64,000 bases of DNA. Source: CALHVX01 sp051027215. GTDB taxonomy: Bacteria > Pseudomonadota > Gammaproteobacteria > Pseudomonadales > Azotimanducaceae. Shown one piece after another: positions 52,325 to 61,873 of the stretch. Location of the stretch: NCBI GenBank assembly GCA_051027215.1, contig JBPCXR010000086.1, positions 1-64,000 of the forward strand, in the 5' to 3' direction. The notes beneath the pieces are model-generated. The model saw nothing but the letters and a program-made list of their open reading frames with translations, was not told the origin of the DNA and ran no database searches. Both the position numbers and the translations under genes were made by a program. Every line of letters begins with the position of its first letter. Position 1 is the first letter of the stretch.

Positions 52325-53325
52325 TGGCAGTGGCGCAGTCTTTGGCCCACCAACCGGTTCTCTTATCTGAAGTGCTCCAGCATTTGTTGCCGGAGTTGGT
52401 GCAGCAAAAAGGCTTTGACGGTGAGGCTAGTGCGCGGGTCAGCGGCCGTTACTTAGATGCGACTTTCGGTCGCGGTGGGCATGCACGGGCGCTGCTTGCC
52501 CAGCTCGCTACGGATGCCAGTCTCATTGTCATGGATCGAGATCCCGAAGCGGTGGCCGCGGCGAACACGCTGGCTGCAACCGATTCACGAGTTCAGGTTC
52601 TAGATGGTCCCATGTCGAAGCTTGATGAACTACTGGCTCGCAATGGGTTGCCTGTTGCCGCTGAACTCGGGCTAAACGGCATTCTCGCAGACCTTGGGGT
52701 GTCGTCCCCGCAGTTGGACGATCCTGCTCGAGGCTTCAGCTTGCGCAGCAGTGGGCCGCTAGACATGCGCATGGACAACACCCACGGATCCACCGTTGCC
52801 CAGTGGTTGCAAGCGGCAAGCGAAGACGAGATCACCCGGGTTCTGAAATCTTACGGTGAACAACCGGCAGCCCGACGCATTGCTCGGGCAATCATAGCCG
52901 CCCGGCCCATTGACGATACCCAGAGATTGGCCGACATCATTGCCGAAGCCGTTCCGGCAGCGATTCGCCGCCGCGGTGGTAGTCGTCATCCTGCAACCCA
53001 GAGCTTCCAAGCGCTGCGCATACACATCAACGACGAGTTGGGCGAAGTGCAAGCAGCCTTGCCGAAGTTGTTCTCTGCGCTGGCAATAGGTGGGCGGCTT
53101 GCGGTGATCAGTTTCCACTCGCTGGAAGATCGTCTGGTGAAGCGGTTCTTTCGGTCACAGACCCAGCGTCCGAATGTGCCACGACGACTGCCAGTGCCCG
53201 ACGCAGCGCTACCGCCGGCGGCCGCGAAAGCCATCGCCGGTCCCATTAGAGCGTCAGAGCGGGAGCTTACAGAAAACCCCCGGGCCCGCAGCGCCACGCT
53301 GCGCGTGTTGGAGCGGATTTCATGA
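52324..53325 (+). CDS. rsmH: 16S rRNA (cytosine-N4)-methyltransferase RsmH
   Basis: A 333-residue SAM enzyme that methylates C1402 on N4, acting on the same nucleotide as RsmI encoded 1.5 kb upstream. It shows HQPVLLSEVLQHL, YLDATFGRGGHARALL, GILADLGVSSPQLDDPARGFS, GPLDMRMD and FQALRIHINDEL, then VISFHSLEDRLVKRFF. The ATG at 52324 is set by the TGATG junction; a longer frame from 52222 reads antiparallel to mraZ content and is dismissed. Confidence 0.97.
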   Translation: MAVAQSLAHQPVLLSEVLQHLLPELVQQKGFDGEASARVSGRYLDATFGRGGHARALLAQLATDASLIVMDRDPEAVAAANTLAATDSRVQVLDGPMSKLDELLARNGLPVAAELGLNGILADLGVSSPQLDDPARGFSLRSSGPLDMRMDNTHGSTVAQWLQAASEDEITRVLKSYGEQPAARRIARAIIAARPIDDTQRLADIIAEAVPAAIRRRGGSRHPATQSFQALRIHINDELGEVQAALPKLFSALAIGGRLAVISFHSLEDRLVKRFFRSQTQRPNVPRRLPVPDAALPPAAAKAIAGPIRASERELTENPRARSATLRVLERIS

Positions 53326-53582
53326 AGACCAAGCTGGTGTTGCTCAGTTTGTTGTTGGTGCTCGCTGTTACTGGTGTAGAGGTGGGTGATACAGCCCATG
53401 GGGTTAGACGCTTGCACACTGAAATGGAAGATTTGCGGCAACGACATGACCAAGCCTTGATGCTGCACTCACAATTGCTGCTGGAAATCGGCGCAGTGGC
53501 CTCCTTGTCGCAAGTCCAGCAGTTTGCGCAGAACGAGCTGCAGATGCAGTTTCCCGAGCGCCTAGAGCAGATACGCGAATGA
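53322..53582 (+). CDS. ftsL: Cell division protein FtsL
   Basis: An 86-residue bitopic protein. A short cytoplasmic start is followed by one helix (about 4-20) and a periplasmic leucine-zipper-like coiled coil (RRLHTEMEDLRQRHDQALMLHSQLLLE), as in FtsL of the FtsQLB complex. Identity comes from size, topology and position between rsmH and ftsI, with ATGA overlaps on both sides. Confidence 0.88.
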   Translation: MKTKLVLLSLLLVLAVTGVEVGDTAHGVRRLHTEMEDLRQRHDQALMLHSQLLLEIGAVASLSQVQQFAQNELQMQFPERLEQIRE

Positions 53583-55261
53583 AGGCGTGGCGTCATTACA
53601 GCGTGTTAGTACTGTTCTTGCTCAGCAGTGGCGCCCTGGCGTTGCGAGTTGGCTACTTAACGGTCACCGAGCGCGACTTTTTACAGGAACAAGGCAATGC
53701 CCGCTCGGTTCGAACCGAGGAATTTCCTGCGCATCGCGGCGGCATCTTTGATCGACACGGCGAGCCGCTGGCGCTCAGTACACCCGTGAACGCAGTCTGG
53801 GCAGACCCCAGCCGCAGCGTTTTCTCTGCTAAGCAGATTCAGGCAATTGCCGGAGTCTTGAGATTGGATGTAGCAGCGCTTGAACAAACGTTGGCACCAG
53901 GATCCAACAAACAGTTCGTTTTCATCAAACGCCAGGTCGCACAGGCGCAAGTCCAGGATCTACGTAGTTTGGACATCGAAGGGTTGCACTTCTCCCAGGA
54001 GTACAAGCGATTTTATCCAGCCGCGGAAAGTGCAGCTCACGTCGTGGGTAAAACCAGTGTCGATGATCTTGGATTGGAAGGCATTGAGTTAGCGTTTGAT
54101 GATCGGCTGCGTGGGCGTCCGGGCGCAAAGCGAGTGCTGAAGGATCGGCGTGGGGACGTGATTGCGACTTTGGATTACCTGCGCCCAGCCCAGTATGGCC
54201 AGGATCTGACGCTCAGCATCGACATGCGCTTGCAGTATTTCGCCTACCGGGAATTGAAGTCTGCGGTGGCGGGTCAGAGCGCAGCAGCTGCCTCATTGGT
54301 GTTGCTCGATGCGCGCAGCGGCGAGATTCTGGCGTTGGCTAATGCTCCCTCATACAACCCCAACGAGCCACAAACTGGCGACTATCGTGGCAAACGGAAT
54401 CTCGCCGTCACCGATACTTACGAGCCTGGCTCGACCATTAAGCCGTTCACGCTCTTGGCTGCTTTGGAGTCCGGATCGTTTACGGCGAAAAGCGTGATCG
54501 ATACCTCGCCGGGTTATATGCGAGTCGGCAAGAAGCTCATTGAGGATCCGTTGAATCGCGGTTCTATTACCCTGGCGCGCGCGCTGCAGAAGTCCAGCCA
54601 GGTGGCCATTGCCAAACTCGCGTTAGCGCTGCAGGAGCGGGCGGTATTCGAAGTGCTGGCACGAGCAGGCATTGGCGACTTTATCGGCACGGGTTTGCCC
54701 GGTGAAGCCACGGGCTATCTCACCGACGAAGATCTCAAGCGTCCCATTACCCGCGTCACCTTGGCTTATGGCTACGGCTTGTCCGCTTCGCCGTTGCAGC
54801 TGGCGCAGGCGTACTTGAGCTTGGCCGCAAAGGGGCAACGCATTCCGTTGTCGATACTAAAACGCGAGGGCACTGTTCCTGGAGATCGCGTTTTCGATGA
54901 GCGCGATACGCGGGCAGTTTTGGAAATGATGGAGCTGGTGACCCACGCTGAGGGCACTGCACCGAAGGCCCGCATTCCTGGCTATCGAATTGCTGGTAAA
55001 ACCGGGACCGCGCGAAAGCTCCACAACGGTCGCTACGATGACGAGCGTCACGTGGCGCTGTTTGCAGGCGTAGCGCCGGTGAGCGATCCGCGCATAGTTA
55101 TGGTTGTAGTGGTAGATGAACCAGGGACCCGAGCTTCCGGTGGCGGTGCAGCCGCAGCGCCGATCTTTGCTCGCGTCGGTGAACGGGCTCTGCGACTGTT
55201 GGGCGTAGTTCCCGATGCGCCGATGCTGATTGCCGATGGTGCCGGAGCGAGCCGCTCATGA
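53579..55261 (+). CDS. ftsI: Division-specific transpeptidase FtsI (PBP3)
   Basis: A 560-residue class B penicillin-binding protein that crosslinks septal peptidoglycan. One membrane helix (about 8-26), a pedestal domain with HRGGIFDRHGEPLA, then the transpeptidase. The active Ser285 and Lys288 are in GSTIK, and the KTG motif is Lys474-Thr-Gly. The second motif is Ser339-Ser-Gln rather than the common SSN, a substitution in a residue that contacts substrate and beta-lactams. Otherwise complete. Confidence 0.95.
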   Translation: MKAWRHYSVLVLFLLSSGALALRVGYLTVTERDFLQEQGNARSVRTEEFPAHRGGIFDRHGEPLALSTPVNAVWADPSRSVFSAKQIQAIAGVLRLDVAALEQTLAPGSNKQFVFIKRQVAQAQVQDLRSLDIEGLHFSQEYKRFYPAAESAAHVVGKTSVDDLGLEGIELAFDDRLRGRPGAKRVLKDRRGDVIATLDYLRPAQYGQDLTLSIDMRLQYFAYRELKSAVAGQSAAAASLVLLDARSGEILALANAPSYNPNEPQTGDYRGKRNLAVTDTYEPGSTIKPFTLLAALESGSFTAKSVIDTSPGYMRVGKKLIEDPLNRGSITLARALQKSSQVAIAKLALALQERAVFEVLARAGIGDFIGTGLPGEATGYLTDEDLKRPITRVTLAYGYGLSASPLQLAQAYLSLAAKGQRIPLSILKREGTVPGDRVFDERDTRAVLEMMELVTHAEGTAPKARIPGYRIAGKTGTARKLHNGRYDDERHVALFAGVAPVSDPRIVMVVVVDEPGTRASGGGAAAAPIFARVGERALRLLGVVPDAPMLIADGAGASRS

Positions 55262-56736
55262 GTCTATCGGCGTCACAGTGGCTCCAAGGTCTTGAGTTCC
55301 AAGGGCAGCCAGGTTCGGTGGTGGTTACCGGGCTGACGGACGACTCCCGCAGGGTGAGTCCTGGGGATTGTTTTGTTGCGGTTGCGGGGGCTGCGAGCGA
55401 CGGTCACGAATACGCATCTGCAGCAGTCGCAGCGGGCGCTGTACTGGTTTTGGCGGAACGAGCGCTGCCGAACTTGGTGGTGCCGGTATTGCTGCATCCT
55501 CAACTGGCGCAACTGCGCAGTGAGTTAGCAGCTCGTTTTTATAATCGGCCCAGCGAGCATTTGCGGATCGTCGGTATCACGGGTACCAATGGCAAGACCA
55601 GCGTGGCTCACTACACCGCAGAACTCGCTGAACGCTTGGGCGTGGCGTCGGGCTACATGGGCACCGTTGGTTGGGGGCGCCCAGGACGGCTAGAGGACGC
55701 TGCGCTAACAACCGTCGACGCCATTACATTGCAGCAGCGCTTAGCCGATTTCGTGCAGCAGGACTGTGAGCTGGCAGTCCTCGAAGTTAGTTCCCACGCC
55801 TTGGTACAGCACCGTCTGGCCTCAGTGGCCACCGCCGTTGCGGTGTTCACCAATCTGACCCGAGATCATTTGGATTTTCACGGCTCATTTGAGAATTACG
55901 CCGAGGCCAAACTGCAATTGTTTCAACGTACTGAGCTGCAAACGGTGGTAACCAACGTTGAGGACCCATTGGGATTGCAAATAGCCACGCAAATGGCAAG
56001 CCGGGAAGGTGTACGGCTGGTGTGTTGTGGCAGTGATGAGGCTACAGCAGTTGCCGGTGCCAGCGTCGTACAATGGTCTGGGCTGCGTTTCGCTTCGACC
56101 AGCATTGAGGGTGAGTGGCGCACCAGTTGGGGCACTGCGCCGTTTAGCTTGCCGTTGCTCGGTGAGTTTGCGGTGGCCAACGTCGCCGCTGCGCTGGCGG
56201 TGATGTTGAGTGAAGGCGTTGAATTTAGCCAAGCAGTGTCTGCTGCTAACAGGCTGCAAGGCGTGCCCGGACGTATGGAGCGTTTCGCCGCGCCGGGTCG
56301 GCCAACCGTCGTGGTGGACTATGCTCACACCCCGGATGCGCTGGCGAAAGCGCTAACCGCATTGCGCTGTCATTCCAGCGCGAGGTTGCTGGTGGTATTC
56401 GGCTGTGGTGGTGATCGCGATCGCGGTAAGCGTTCGCAAATGGGCTCGGTGTGCGCTGAGCTTGCGGATCTGATTTATCTCACTAGCGACAATCCCCGCA
56501 GTGAAGACCCCGAGAAAATACTTGATGACATTGCCGTTGGCATCCCCGCCGGCACTGCGGTGCGACGCGTAGCCGATCGGCAGCGCGCTATTACGGAAGC
56601 CGTTGCCGCAGCCGACAACGAAGATCTGATCCTAGTAGCCGGCAAGGGCCACGAAGACTATCAAGAGATTGCCGGGCAACGTCGCGCTTTTAGTGATCGC
56701 ATGCTGGTTCAATCGCTGTTGGGAGAAGCTGCCTGA
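55258..56736 (+). CDS. murE: UDP-MurNAc-L-Ala-D-Glu:meso-diaminopimelate ligase
   Basis: A 492-residue Mur ligase that adds the third stem-peptide residue. The P-loop is GITGTNGKTS, and the carbamylated-Lys region, VDYAHTPDAL and GCGGDRDRGKR, is present. The DNPRSEDP motif specifies meso-diaminopimelate. The start overlaps ftsI (ATGA). The next gene is mraY rather than murF; the murE stop and mraY start share a base (TGATG), so there is no room for a murF remnant. Confidence 0.97.
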   Translation: MSLSASQWLQGLEFQGQPGSVVVTGLTDDSRRVSPGDCFVAVAGAASDGHEYASAAVAAGAVLVLAERALPNLVVPVLLHPQLAQLRSELAARFYNRPSEHLRIVGITGTNGKTSVAHYTAELAERLGVASGYMGTVGWGRPGRLEDAALTTVDAITLQQRLADFVQQDCELAVLEVSSHALVQHRLASVATAVAVFTNLTRDHLDFHGSFENYAEAKLQLFQRTELQTVVTNVEDPLGLQIATQMASREGVRLVCCGSDEATAVAGASVVQWSGLRFASTSIEGEWRTSWGTAPFSLPLLGEFAVANVAAALAVMLSEGVEFSQAVSAANRLQGVPGRMERFAAPGRPTVVVDYAHTPDALAKALTALRCHSSARLLVVFGCGGDRDRGKRSQMGSVCAELADLIYLTSDNPRSEDPEKILDDIAVGIPAGTAVRRVADRQRAITEAVAAADNEDLILVAGKGHEDYQEIAGQRRAFSDRMLVQSLLGEAA

Positions 56737-57818
56737 TGTTGTTGTGGCTGACCCAGTATTTGTCAGAGTACATCAGCGGCTTTTCAGTGTTCCAGTATCT
56801 GACTTTTCGTACCATGGTGAGCGTGGTGACGGCGTTGAGCATGGGTTTGCTCATCGGTCCCGTCGTGATCAAACAACTCTCTGCGCTGCAAATTGGTCAA
56901 GTGGTTCGCACCGATGGCCCTGAAAGCCACTTCAGTAAAGCCGGCACACCTACTATGGGTGGCACGCTGATTCTGATAGTGATCTTAATCACCACCTTGC
57001 TCTGGGGCGACCTGAGCAATCGTTACGTATGGACTGTTCTCATAGTCACCATGGCTTTCGGTCTGATTGGCTTTTGGGATGACTACTTGAAAGTGGTGCA
57101 TAAAAACAGTCGTGGACTAATCGGCCGGTGGAAATATTTTTGGCAATCGATCGTTGGTCTCGGCGCAGCCGTGTTCTTGTTCACCAGCGCAACCAGCGCC
57201 GCAGAAACCGAGCTAATTGTGCCGTTCTTTAAGAACGTGGCGATACCGCTTGGCTTTGGCTATCTCGCCGTCACCTATTTCGTAATCGTTGGTACCTCCA
57301 ACGCCGTCAATCTGACCGACGGTCTCGACGGGCTGGCGATTCTGCCGACGGTGATGGTTGGCGCCGCCCTTGGACTGATTGCCTATGTGGCCGGCAACAT
57401 TGAGTTTTCTGCCTACCTGCAAATTCCGTATATTCCGGACGCCGGCGAGCTATCGGTGTTCTGCGGCGCGCTAATTGGCGCCGGCCTGGGTTTCTTGTGG
57501 TTCAACACCTATCCGGCTCAGGTATTTATGGGCGACGTCGGCGCATTGGCACTCGGCGCGGCACTGGGGGTTGTTGCAGTCATAGTTCGTCACGAGATTG
57601 TACTGTTCATTATGGGCGGCGTGTTTGTGCTGGAAACCGTGTCGGTGATCTTGCAGGTGCTGTCGTATCGACTTACCGGACGGCGCATCTTTCGCATGGC
57701 GCCGATTCATCATCATTTCGAATTGAAGGGCTGGCCGGAGCCGCGAGTCATCGTGCGCTTTTGGATTATCACCGTGGTGTTGGTGCTCATTGGTCTTTCG
57801 ACGTTGAAGCTGCGATGA
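56736..57818 (+). CDS. mraY: Phospho-MurNAc-pentapeptide transferase MraY
   Basis: A 360-residue, ten-helix enzyme that makes lipid I. Signatures are GTPTMGGTLILI, FGLIGFWDDYLKVV with the catalytic Asp pair, NAVNLTDGLDGLAI, FMGDVGALALGAALG and the cytoplasmic histidine loop RIFRMAPIHHHFELKGW. Normal length and complete. Confidence 0.97.
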   Translation: MLLWLTQYLSEYISGFSVFQYLTFRTMVSVVTALSMGLLIGPVVIKQLSALQIGQVVRTDGPESHFSKAGTPTMGGTLILIVILITTLLWGDLSNRYVWTVLIVTMAFGLIGFWDDYLKVVHKNSRGLIGRWKYFWQSIVGLGAAVFLFTSATSAAETELIVPFFKNVAIPLGFGYLAVTYFVIVGTSNAVNLTDGLDGLAILPTVMVGAALGLIAYVAGNIEFSAYLQIPYIPDAGELSVFCGALIGAGLGFLWFNTYPAQVFMGDVGALALGAALGVVAVIVRHEIVLFIMGGVFVLETVSVILQVLSYRLTGRRIFRMAPIHHHFELKGWPEPRVIVRFWIITVVLVLIGLSTLKLR

Positions 57819-59224
57819 ACAAGCAGGCAAGCACATCTGCAAAAACAACCCTGGTGGTAGGAGCGGGCACCACCGGGCTGTCTGTGCTGCGACACCTTTA
57901 CGGCCAAGAACCGCTGGTGCTGATCGATACTCGGGGACCTGAAGTCTTTGGCGCCGACGCACAGGCCGAGTTACCGGCAGTGCAGACCTTGCTCGATGCT
58001 GATCGAGTGCATCTAGAGACACAATTGAATAGTGTGCTACCCAAGATTCGCAGAGCAGTGCTCAGCCCAGGCTTGAGCGAGGATCATTGGCTGTTGCGAC
58101 GGCTGCGAGACGAGAACATCTCGCTGTGCACCGACATCGATCTGTTTTTTGCTGCTGTGGATGTGCCTGTTATCGGTATCACGGGGACCAATGGCAAGAG
58201 CACGGTCACCTCCTTGGTGGCTACGCTGTTGAGCGCCGTCGGCTTGCGGGCTCGTGCTGGCGGCAACCTAGGTCCCGCGGCGCTGGATTTGTTGAGTGAG
58301 GATGCCGATGCCTTCGTGTTGGAGCTGTCGAGTTTTCAGCTGGCACGCAGCGAGCGCTTGCCCTACCGGGTAGCCTGTATTCTAAACATTTGTCCGGATC
58401 ATCTGGACTATCACGGCACGATGTCTGCCTACATAGAAGCCAAGCAGCGCATCTATACAGCAGCAACGCACGCGGTATACGCTCGCGAAGACGCCGAGAC
58501 TTATCCCAACTCAGGTCCAGACGGCGGCCCGGCTGCGCGCAGCTCTTTTGGTTTGGATGCCCCGGCGCTGGGAGATGTAGGCGTACTGATCCAGAATCAG
58601 ACGCGTTGGCTGGTAGCGGCGGTGGATTCAGTGGCCAGTCCTTGGCTGGTGCTGCCCTGTGCTGAGCTGGGTATTCCTGGTCGTCACAACGAAAGCAACG
58701 CCTTGGCAGCGCTGGCCATGGTGCTTGCGTTGCTTCCAGAGCCACCCGATTCTGAGGCGCTCGCCGAGGCTCTGCGAGGGTTTTCCGGCTTGCCGCATCG
58801 CTGCGAGCGGGTTGCCGTAGTTAACGACGTAACGTTCATCAACGATTCGAAAGCCACCAACGTTGGTGCCACTGTGGCCGCTGTCGAAGGCTTGCGTAGC
58901 GATGCTGGTGCGCGGCTGTTGGTGCTCTTGGGTGGCGATGGTAAGGGCGCTGACTTCAGTGCTTTGGCACCTGTGCTGGCAACAGGCGTGCGTGCAGCCT
59001 TCGTTTACGGCGCCGATGCGCAGAGAATATACGACGTACTTGCAGATGTGCTGCCGACCCAACATTGCCCCACTTTGATTGATGCAGTGGATGCGGCGCT
59101 AGTGCAGGCCCAGCCCGGAGACAGCGTTGTGTTGTCGCCGGCCTGTGCAAGCTTTGATCAGTTTGCCAACTTTGAAGCGCGCGGCGATGCATTTCGCCAG
59201 TACGTACAGGAGTTGGCAGCGTGA
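57815..59224 (+). CDS. murD: UDP-MurNAc-L-alanine:D-glutamate ligase
   Basis: A 469-residue Mur ligase that adds D-Glu. N-terminal Rossmann part TLVVGAGTTGLSVLRHL, P-loop GITGTNGKSTVTSL, then FVLELSSFQL, CPDHLDYHG and the C-terminal NDSKATNVGATVAA. The ATG at 57815 overlaps the mraY stop (ATGA); the frame opens earlier but that part lies inside mraY. Confidence 0.96.
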   Translation: MNKQASTSAKTTLVVGAGTTGLSVLRHLYGQEPLVLIDTRGPEVFGADAQAELPAVQTLLDADRVHLETQLNSVLPKIRRAVLSPGLSEDHWLLRRLRDENISLCTDIDLFFAAVDVPVIGITGTNGKSTVTSLVATLLSAVGLRARAGGNLGPAALDLLSEDADAFVLELSSFQLARSERLPYRVACILNICPDHLDYHGTMSAYIEAKQRIYTAATHAVYAREDAETYPNSGPDGGPAARSSFGLDAPALGDVGVLIQNQTRWLVAAVDSVASPWLVLPCAELGIPGRHNESNALAALAMVLALLPEPPDSEALAEALRGFSGLPHRCERVAVVNDVTFINDSKATNVGATVAAVEGLRSDAGARLLVLLGGDGKGADFSALAPVLATGVRAAFVYGADAQRIYDVLADVLPTQHCPTLIDAVDAALVQAQPGDSVVLSPACASFDQFANFEARGDAFRQYVQELAA

Positions 59225-60381
59225 TCGGTATCTTGCGCGAATCCGAACCTGACCGAATTCTAATCGCGGCGGCGCTGGCATTGATTACCCTTGGGGCGAT
59301 CATGGTGCCATCTGCGTCGGTCGCTCTGGGCGATGGTTACTGGATCAGGCATTGGATTTACCTGGCTGTTGCCGGTTTCGGCTTTTTGACCATGTTGCTG
59401 ATTCCCACCGAGGTCTGGCTGCGGCTGCGAAACATCGCTCTGGTGCTGGCGTTTGCGTTATGCGCACTGGTTCTGGTCAACGGTATAGGCCGTGAAGTGA
59501 ACGGTGCGCGACGTTGGATTGATCTCGGCTTTTTTACGCTACAGAGTTCGGAATTCGCCAAAGTATTGGTTCTGATTTACTTGGCGGGGTTCTTACAGCG
59601 CTTCGAACATCGCGGTGCGGAACTGCGAGGCGCGCTGGTTGTGCCGCTAGGTCTGATCGTTGTACTTAGCGCGCTGCTGCTAGCAGAACCTGACTTCGGC
59701 ACGGTGGTGGTCCTCACTTTGCTGACTTGCACGTTGCTGTTTGTTGCCGGTGTTCGCCTGCGACTGTTTTTGCTGGTTGCCACGGTTGCGCTGGCTCTGT
59801 TTGCTGCGCTGATCTACTGGCAGCCGTATCGACTGGCGCGGTTTGCTTCCTTTACTGATCCTTGGTCAGTGGCGTTCGGCGATGGCTATCAACTGACTCA
59901 ATCACTGATTGCTTTTGGCCGAGGCGGCTACTTCGGTCAGGGGCTCGGCGAGGGTGTACAAAAACTCCACTACCTGCCGGAAGCGCACAACGACTTTATT
60001 TTCGCAGTAATCGTTGAGGAGCTTGGGTTGTTGGGGGCGCTATTGCTCATGCTGGTATTCGTTGCCTTAGTGGCCCGTCTGCTCGCTGTCGCTGCCCGCG
60101 CGGTGAAGCAGGAGCACTGGCATGGCAGCTACCTCGCTTACGGTGCTGCAGTGCTATTGGGTGGGCAATTTCTGATCAACATCGGCGTGAACACAGGCGC
60201 ACTTCCTACCAAAGGATTGACCCTACCGTTGATCAGCTTTGGCGGTAATAGCTTGATCGCCAGTGGCTTGTTGCTTGGGCTGGGCTTTCGCGTGCAACTG
60301 GAGTGTGACCGGCCGACCCGCAAGGGCCGCAGGATGGCGCGGCGTCGGGCTGCTGTGGGGCGAGGGCGCAAGCGTGGCTGA
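59221..60381 (+). CDS. ftsW: Septal glycosyltransferase FtsW
   Basis: A 386-residue SEDS protein with about ten helices that polymerises lipid II at the septum with FtsI. NGARRWIDLGFFTLQSSEFAKV, LLAEPDFGT, and the catalytic-loop YLPEAHNDFIFAVIVEELG containing the conserved Asp are present, as is TKGLTLPLISFGGNSL near the end. The Arg/Lys-rich C-terminal tail (RRMARRRAAVGRGRKRG) is cytoplasmic. The start is GTG, overlapping murD. Confidence 0.96.
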   Translation: MIGILRESEPDRILIAAALALITLGAIMVPSASVALGDGYWIRHWIYLAVAGFGFLTMLLIPTEVWLRLRNIALVLAFALCALVLVNGIGREVNGARRWIDLGFFTLQSSEFAKVLVLIYLAGFLQRFEHRGAELRGALVVPLGLIVVLSALLLAEPDFGTVVVLTLLTCTLLFVAGVRLRLFLLVATVALALFAALIYWQPYRLARFASFTDPWSVAFGDGYQLTQSLIAFGRGGYFGQGLGEGVQKLHYLPEAHNDFIFAVIVEELGLLGALLLMLVFVALVARLLAVAARAVKQEHWHGSYLAYGAAVLLGGQFLINIGVNTGALPTKGLTLPLISFGGNSLIASGLLLGLGFRVQLECDRPTRKGRRMARRRAAVGRGRKRG

Positions 60382-61873
60382 TCGGCGCGAACATATTCTG
60401 CATGAAGGCTCACCCATTCAGAGTGCAGGTGAGCTTGGCAAGGTCGCGACTAAGGGCTATCAGGTGCCGGAGATGCGGCGCGTGCGACGCATTCATTTTG
60501 TCGGCATTGGCGGGGCTGGTATGTCGGGCATTGCTGAGGTGCTCATCAACCAAGGCTATAAAATCTCTGGCAGTGACCTGGCACCCTCGGCAGTGACGCG
60601 ACGACTGCAACGATTGGGCGCAACCGTACTGTTTGGCCACGAAGCTGCGCACAGCGAAGGCGCGGATGTCATGGTGGTCTCCAGCGCCATAGATTCTAGC
60701 AACCCTGAAGTTGCCGCCGCCCATGCTCAACGAGTGCCGGTAATTCCACGGGCTGAAATGCTGGGCGAGCTCATGCGCTATCGCCATGGTATTGCTATAG
60801 CAGGAACCCACGGCAAGACCACCACCACTAGCTTGGTCACCTCGATCTTTCAGGCCGCGGGGCTCGATCCCACGTTTGTCATCGGTGGCTTGCTTATGAG
60901 TGCTGGTACCAATGCGCAACTAGGTGCAGGTCGGTTCATCGTGGTTGAAGCAGATGAAAGCGATGCATCGTTTTTACACTTGAAGCCCATGTTGGCAGTG
61001 GTCACCAATATCGATCAGGACCACATGGCAACCTACGGTCATGACTTCGCTGTACTCAAACAGGCGTTCGTAGACTTTTTGCATCAACTGCCATTCTACG
61101 GTAGTGCTGTAGTTTGTGTAGACGATGCCAATGCCCGGGAAGTCCTCGAGGAAATCTCTCGTCCTGTGGTGACCTACGGCTTCAGTGAAGATGCGGCGTT
61201 TCAGGCGCTGGAACTACAAGCGAACGGCCATCTATGGCGTTTCACCGTGAAACGCCCGGCACCGCATCCACCGCTGGACATAGAGCTTGGCCTGCCAGGA
61301 CGTCACAATGTTCGCAATGCCCTTGCGGCCATTGCGGTTGCTACCGACGAGGGCGTCGCAGACGCCGCCATCATTCAGGGGCTTAAGGAATTCCGTGGTG
61401 TGGGTCGTCGCTTTCAAACTTTTTCTGCAGTTGCAGTGGGTGAAAGCACGGTAACTGTGGTGGATGACTATGGACATCATCCCACCGAGGTTGAAGCGGT
61501 GATCGAGACAGCGCGTAGTGTCTGGCCCGACCGACGCTTGTTGATGTGTTACCAACCGCATCGCTATAGCCGCACACGAGATCTGTACGATGATTTCGTG
61601 CGGGTACTGTCGATGCTTGATGCAGTGGTGGTGTTGGAAGTTTACAGCGCAGGGGAAACACCCATCGCTGGAGCCGATGGCCGGGCGTTGTGTCAGGGAT
61701 TGCGCCAGCGTGGCGAAGTGCTGCCGGTATACGCTAAGGACACGACCGAAGCTGCCGCATTGCTCCCAAGCTTGGTGCGTGAAGATGACGTCGTCATCGT
61801 ACAGGGCGCGGGCAACATCAGCGCGCTGTCGGCTGAGCTCACTGAAGCAGCCCGCAGCGAGGTGCCGTCATGA
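60374..61873 (+). CDS. murC: UDP-N-acetylmuramate:L-alanine ligase
   Basis: A 499-residue Mur ligase that adds the first amino acid to UDP-MurNAc. Features: HFVGIGGAGMSGIAEVL, P-loop GTHGKTTTTSLV, EADESDASFL, and the C-terminal DDYGHHPTEVEAVI. The GTG at 60374 overlaps the ftsW stop by 8 nt and has GAGGGC upstream; the frame reaches back to 60263 but that part reads within ftsW. About 35 residues precede the Rossmann start, slightly more than in E. coli. murG, normally between ftsW and murC, is absent. Confidence 0.94.
   Translation: MADRREHILHEGSPIQSAGELGKVATKGYQVPEMRRVRRIHFVGIGGAGMSGIAEVLINQGYKISGSDLAPSAVTRRLQRLGATVLFGHEAAHSEGADVMVVSSAIDSSNPEVAAAHAQRVPVIPRAEMLGELMRYRHGIAIAGTHGKTTTTSLVTSIFQAAGLDPTFVIGGLLMSAGTNAQLGAGRFIVVEADESDASFLHLKPMLAVVTNIDQDHMATYGHDFAVLKQAFVDFLHQLPFYGSAVVCVDDANAREVLEEISRPVVTYGFSEDAAFQALELQANGHLWRFTVKRPAPHPPLDIELGLPGRHNVRNALAAIAVATDEGVADAAIIQGLKEFRGVGRRFQTFSAVAVGESTVTVVDDYGHHPTEVEAVIETARSVWPDRRLLMCYQPHRYSRTRDLYDDFVRVLSMLDAVVVLEVYSAGETPIAGADGRALCQGLRQRGEVLPVYAKDTTEAAALLPSLVREDDVVIVQGAGNISALSAELTEAARSEVPS

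Noticed and set aside
60263..60373. Longer N-terminus for MurC
   Set aside because: The extra 37 codons lie inside ftsW and read as an off-frame translation; the GTG at 60374 has a ribosome-binding site.
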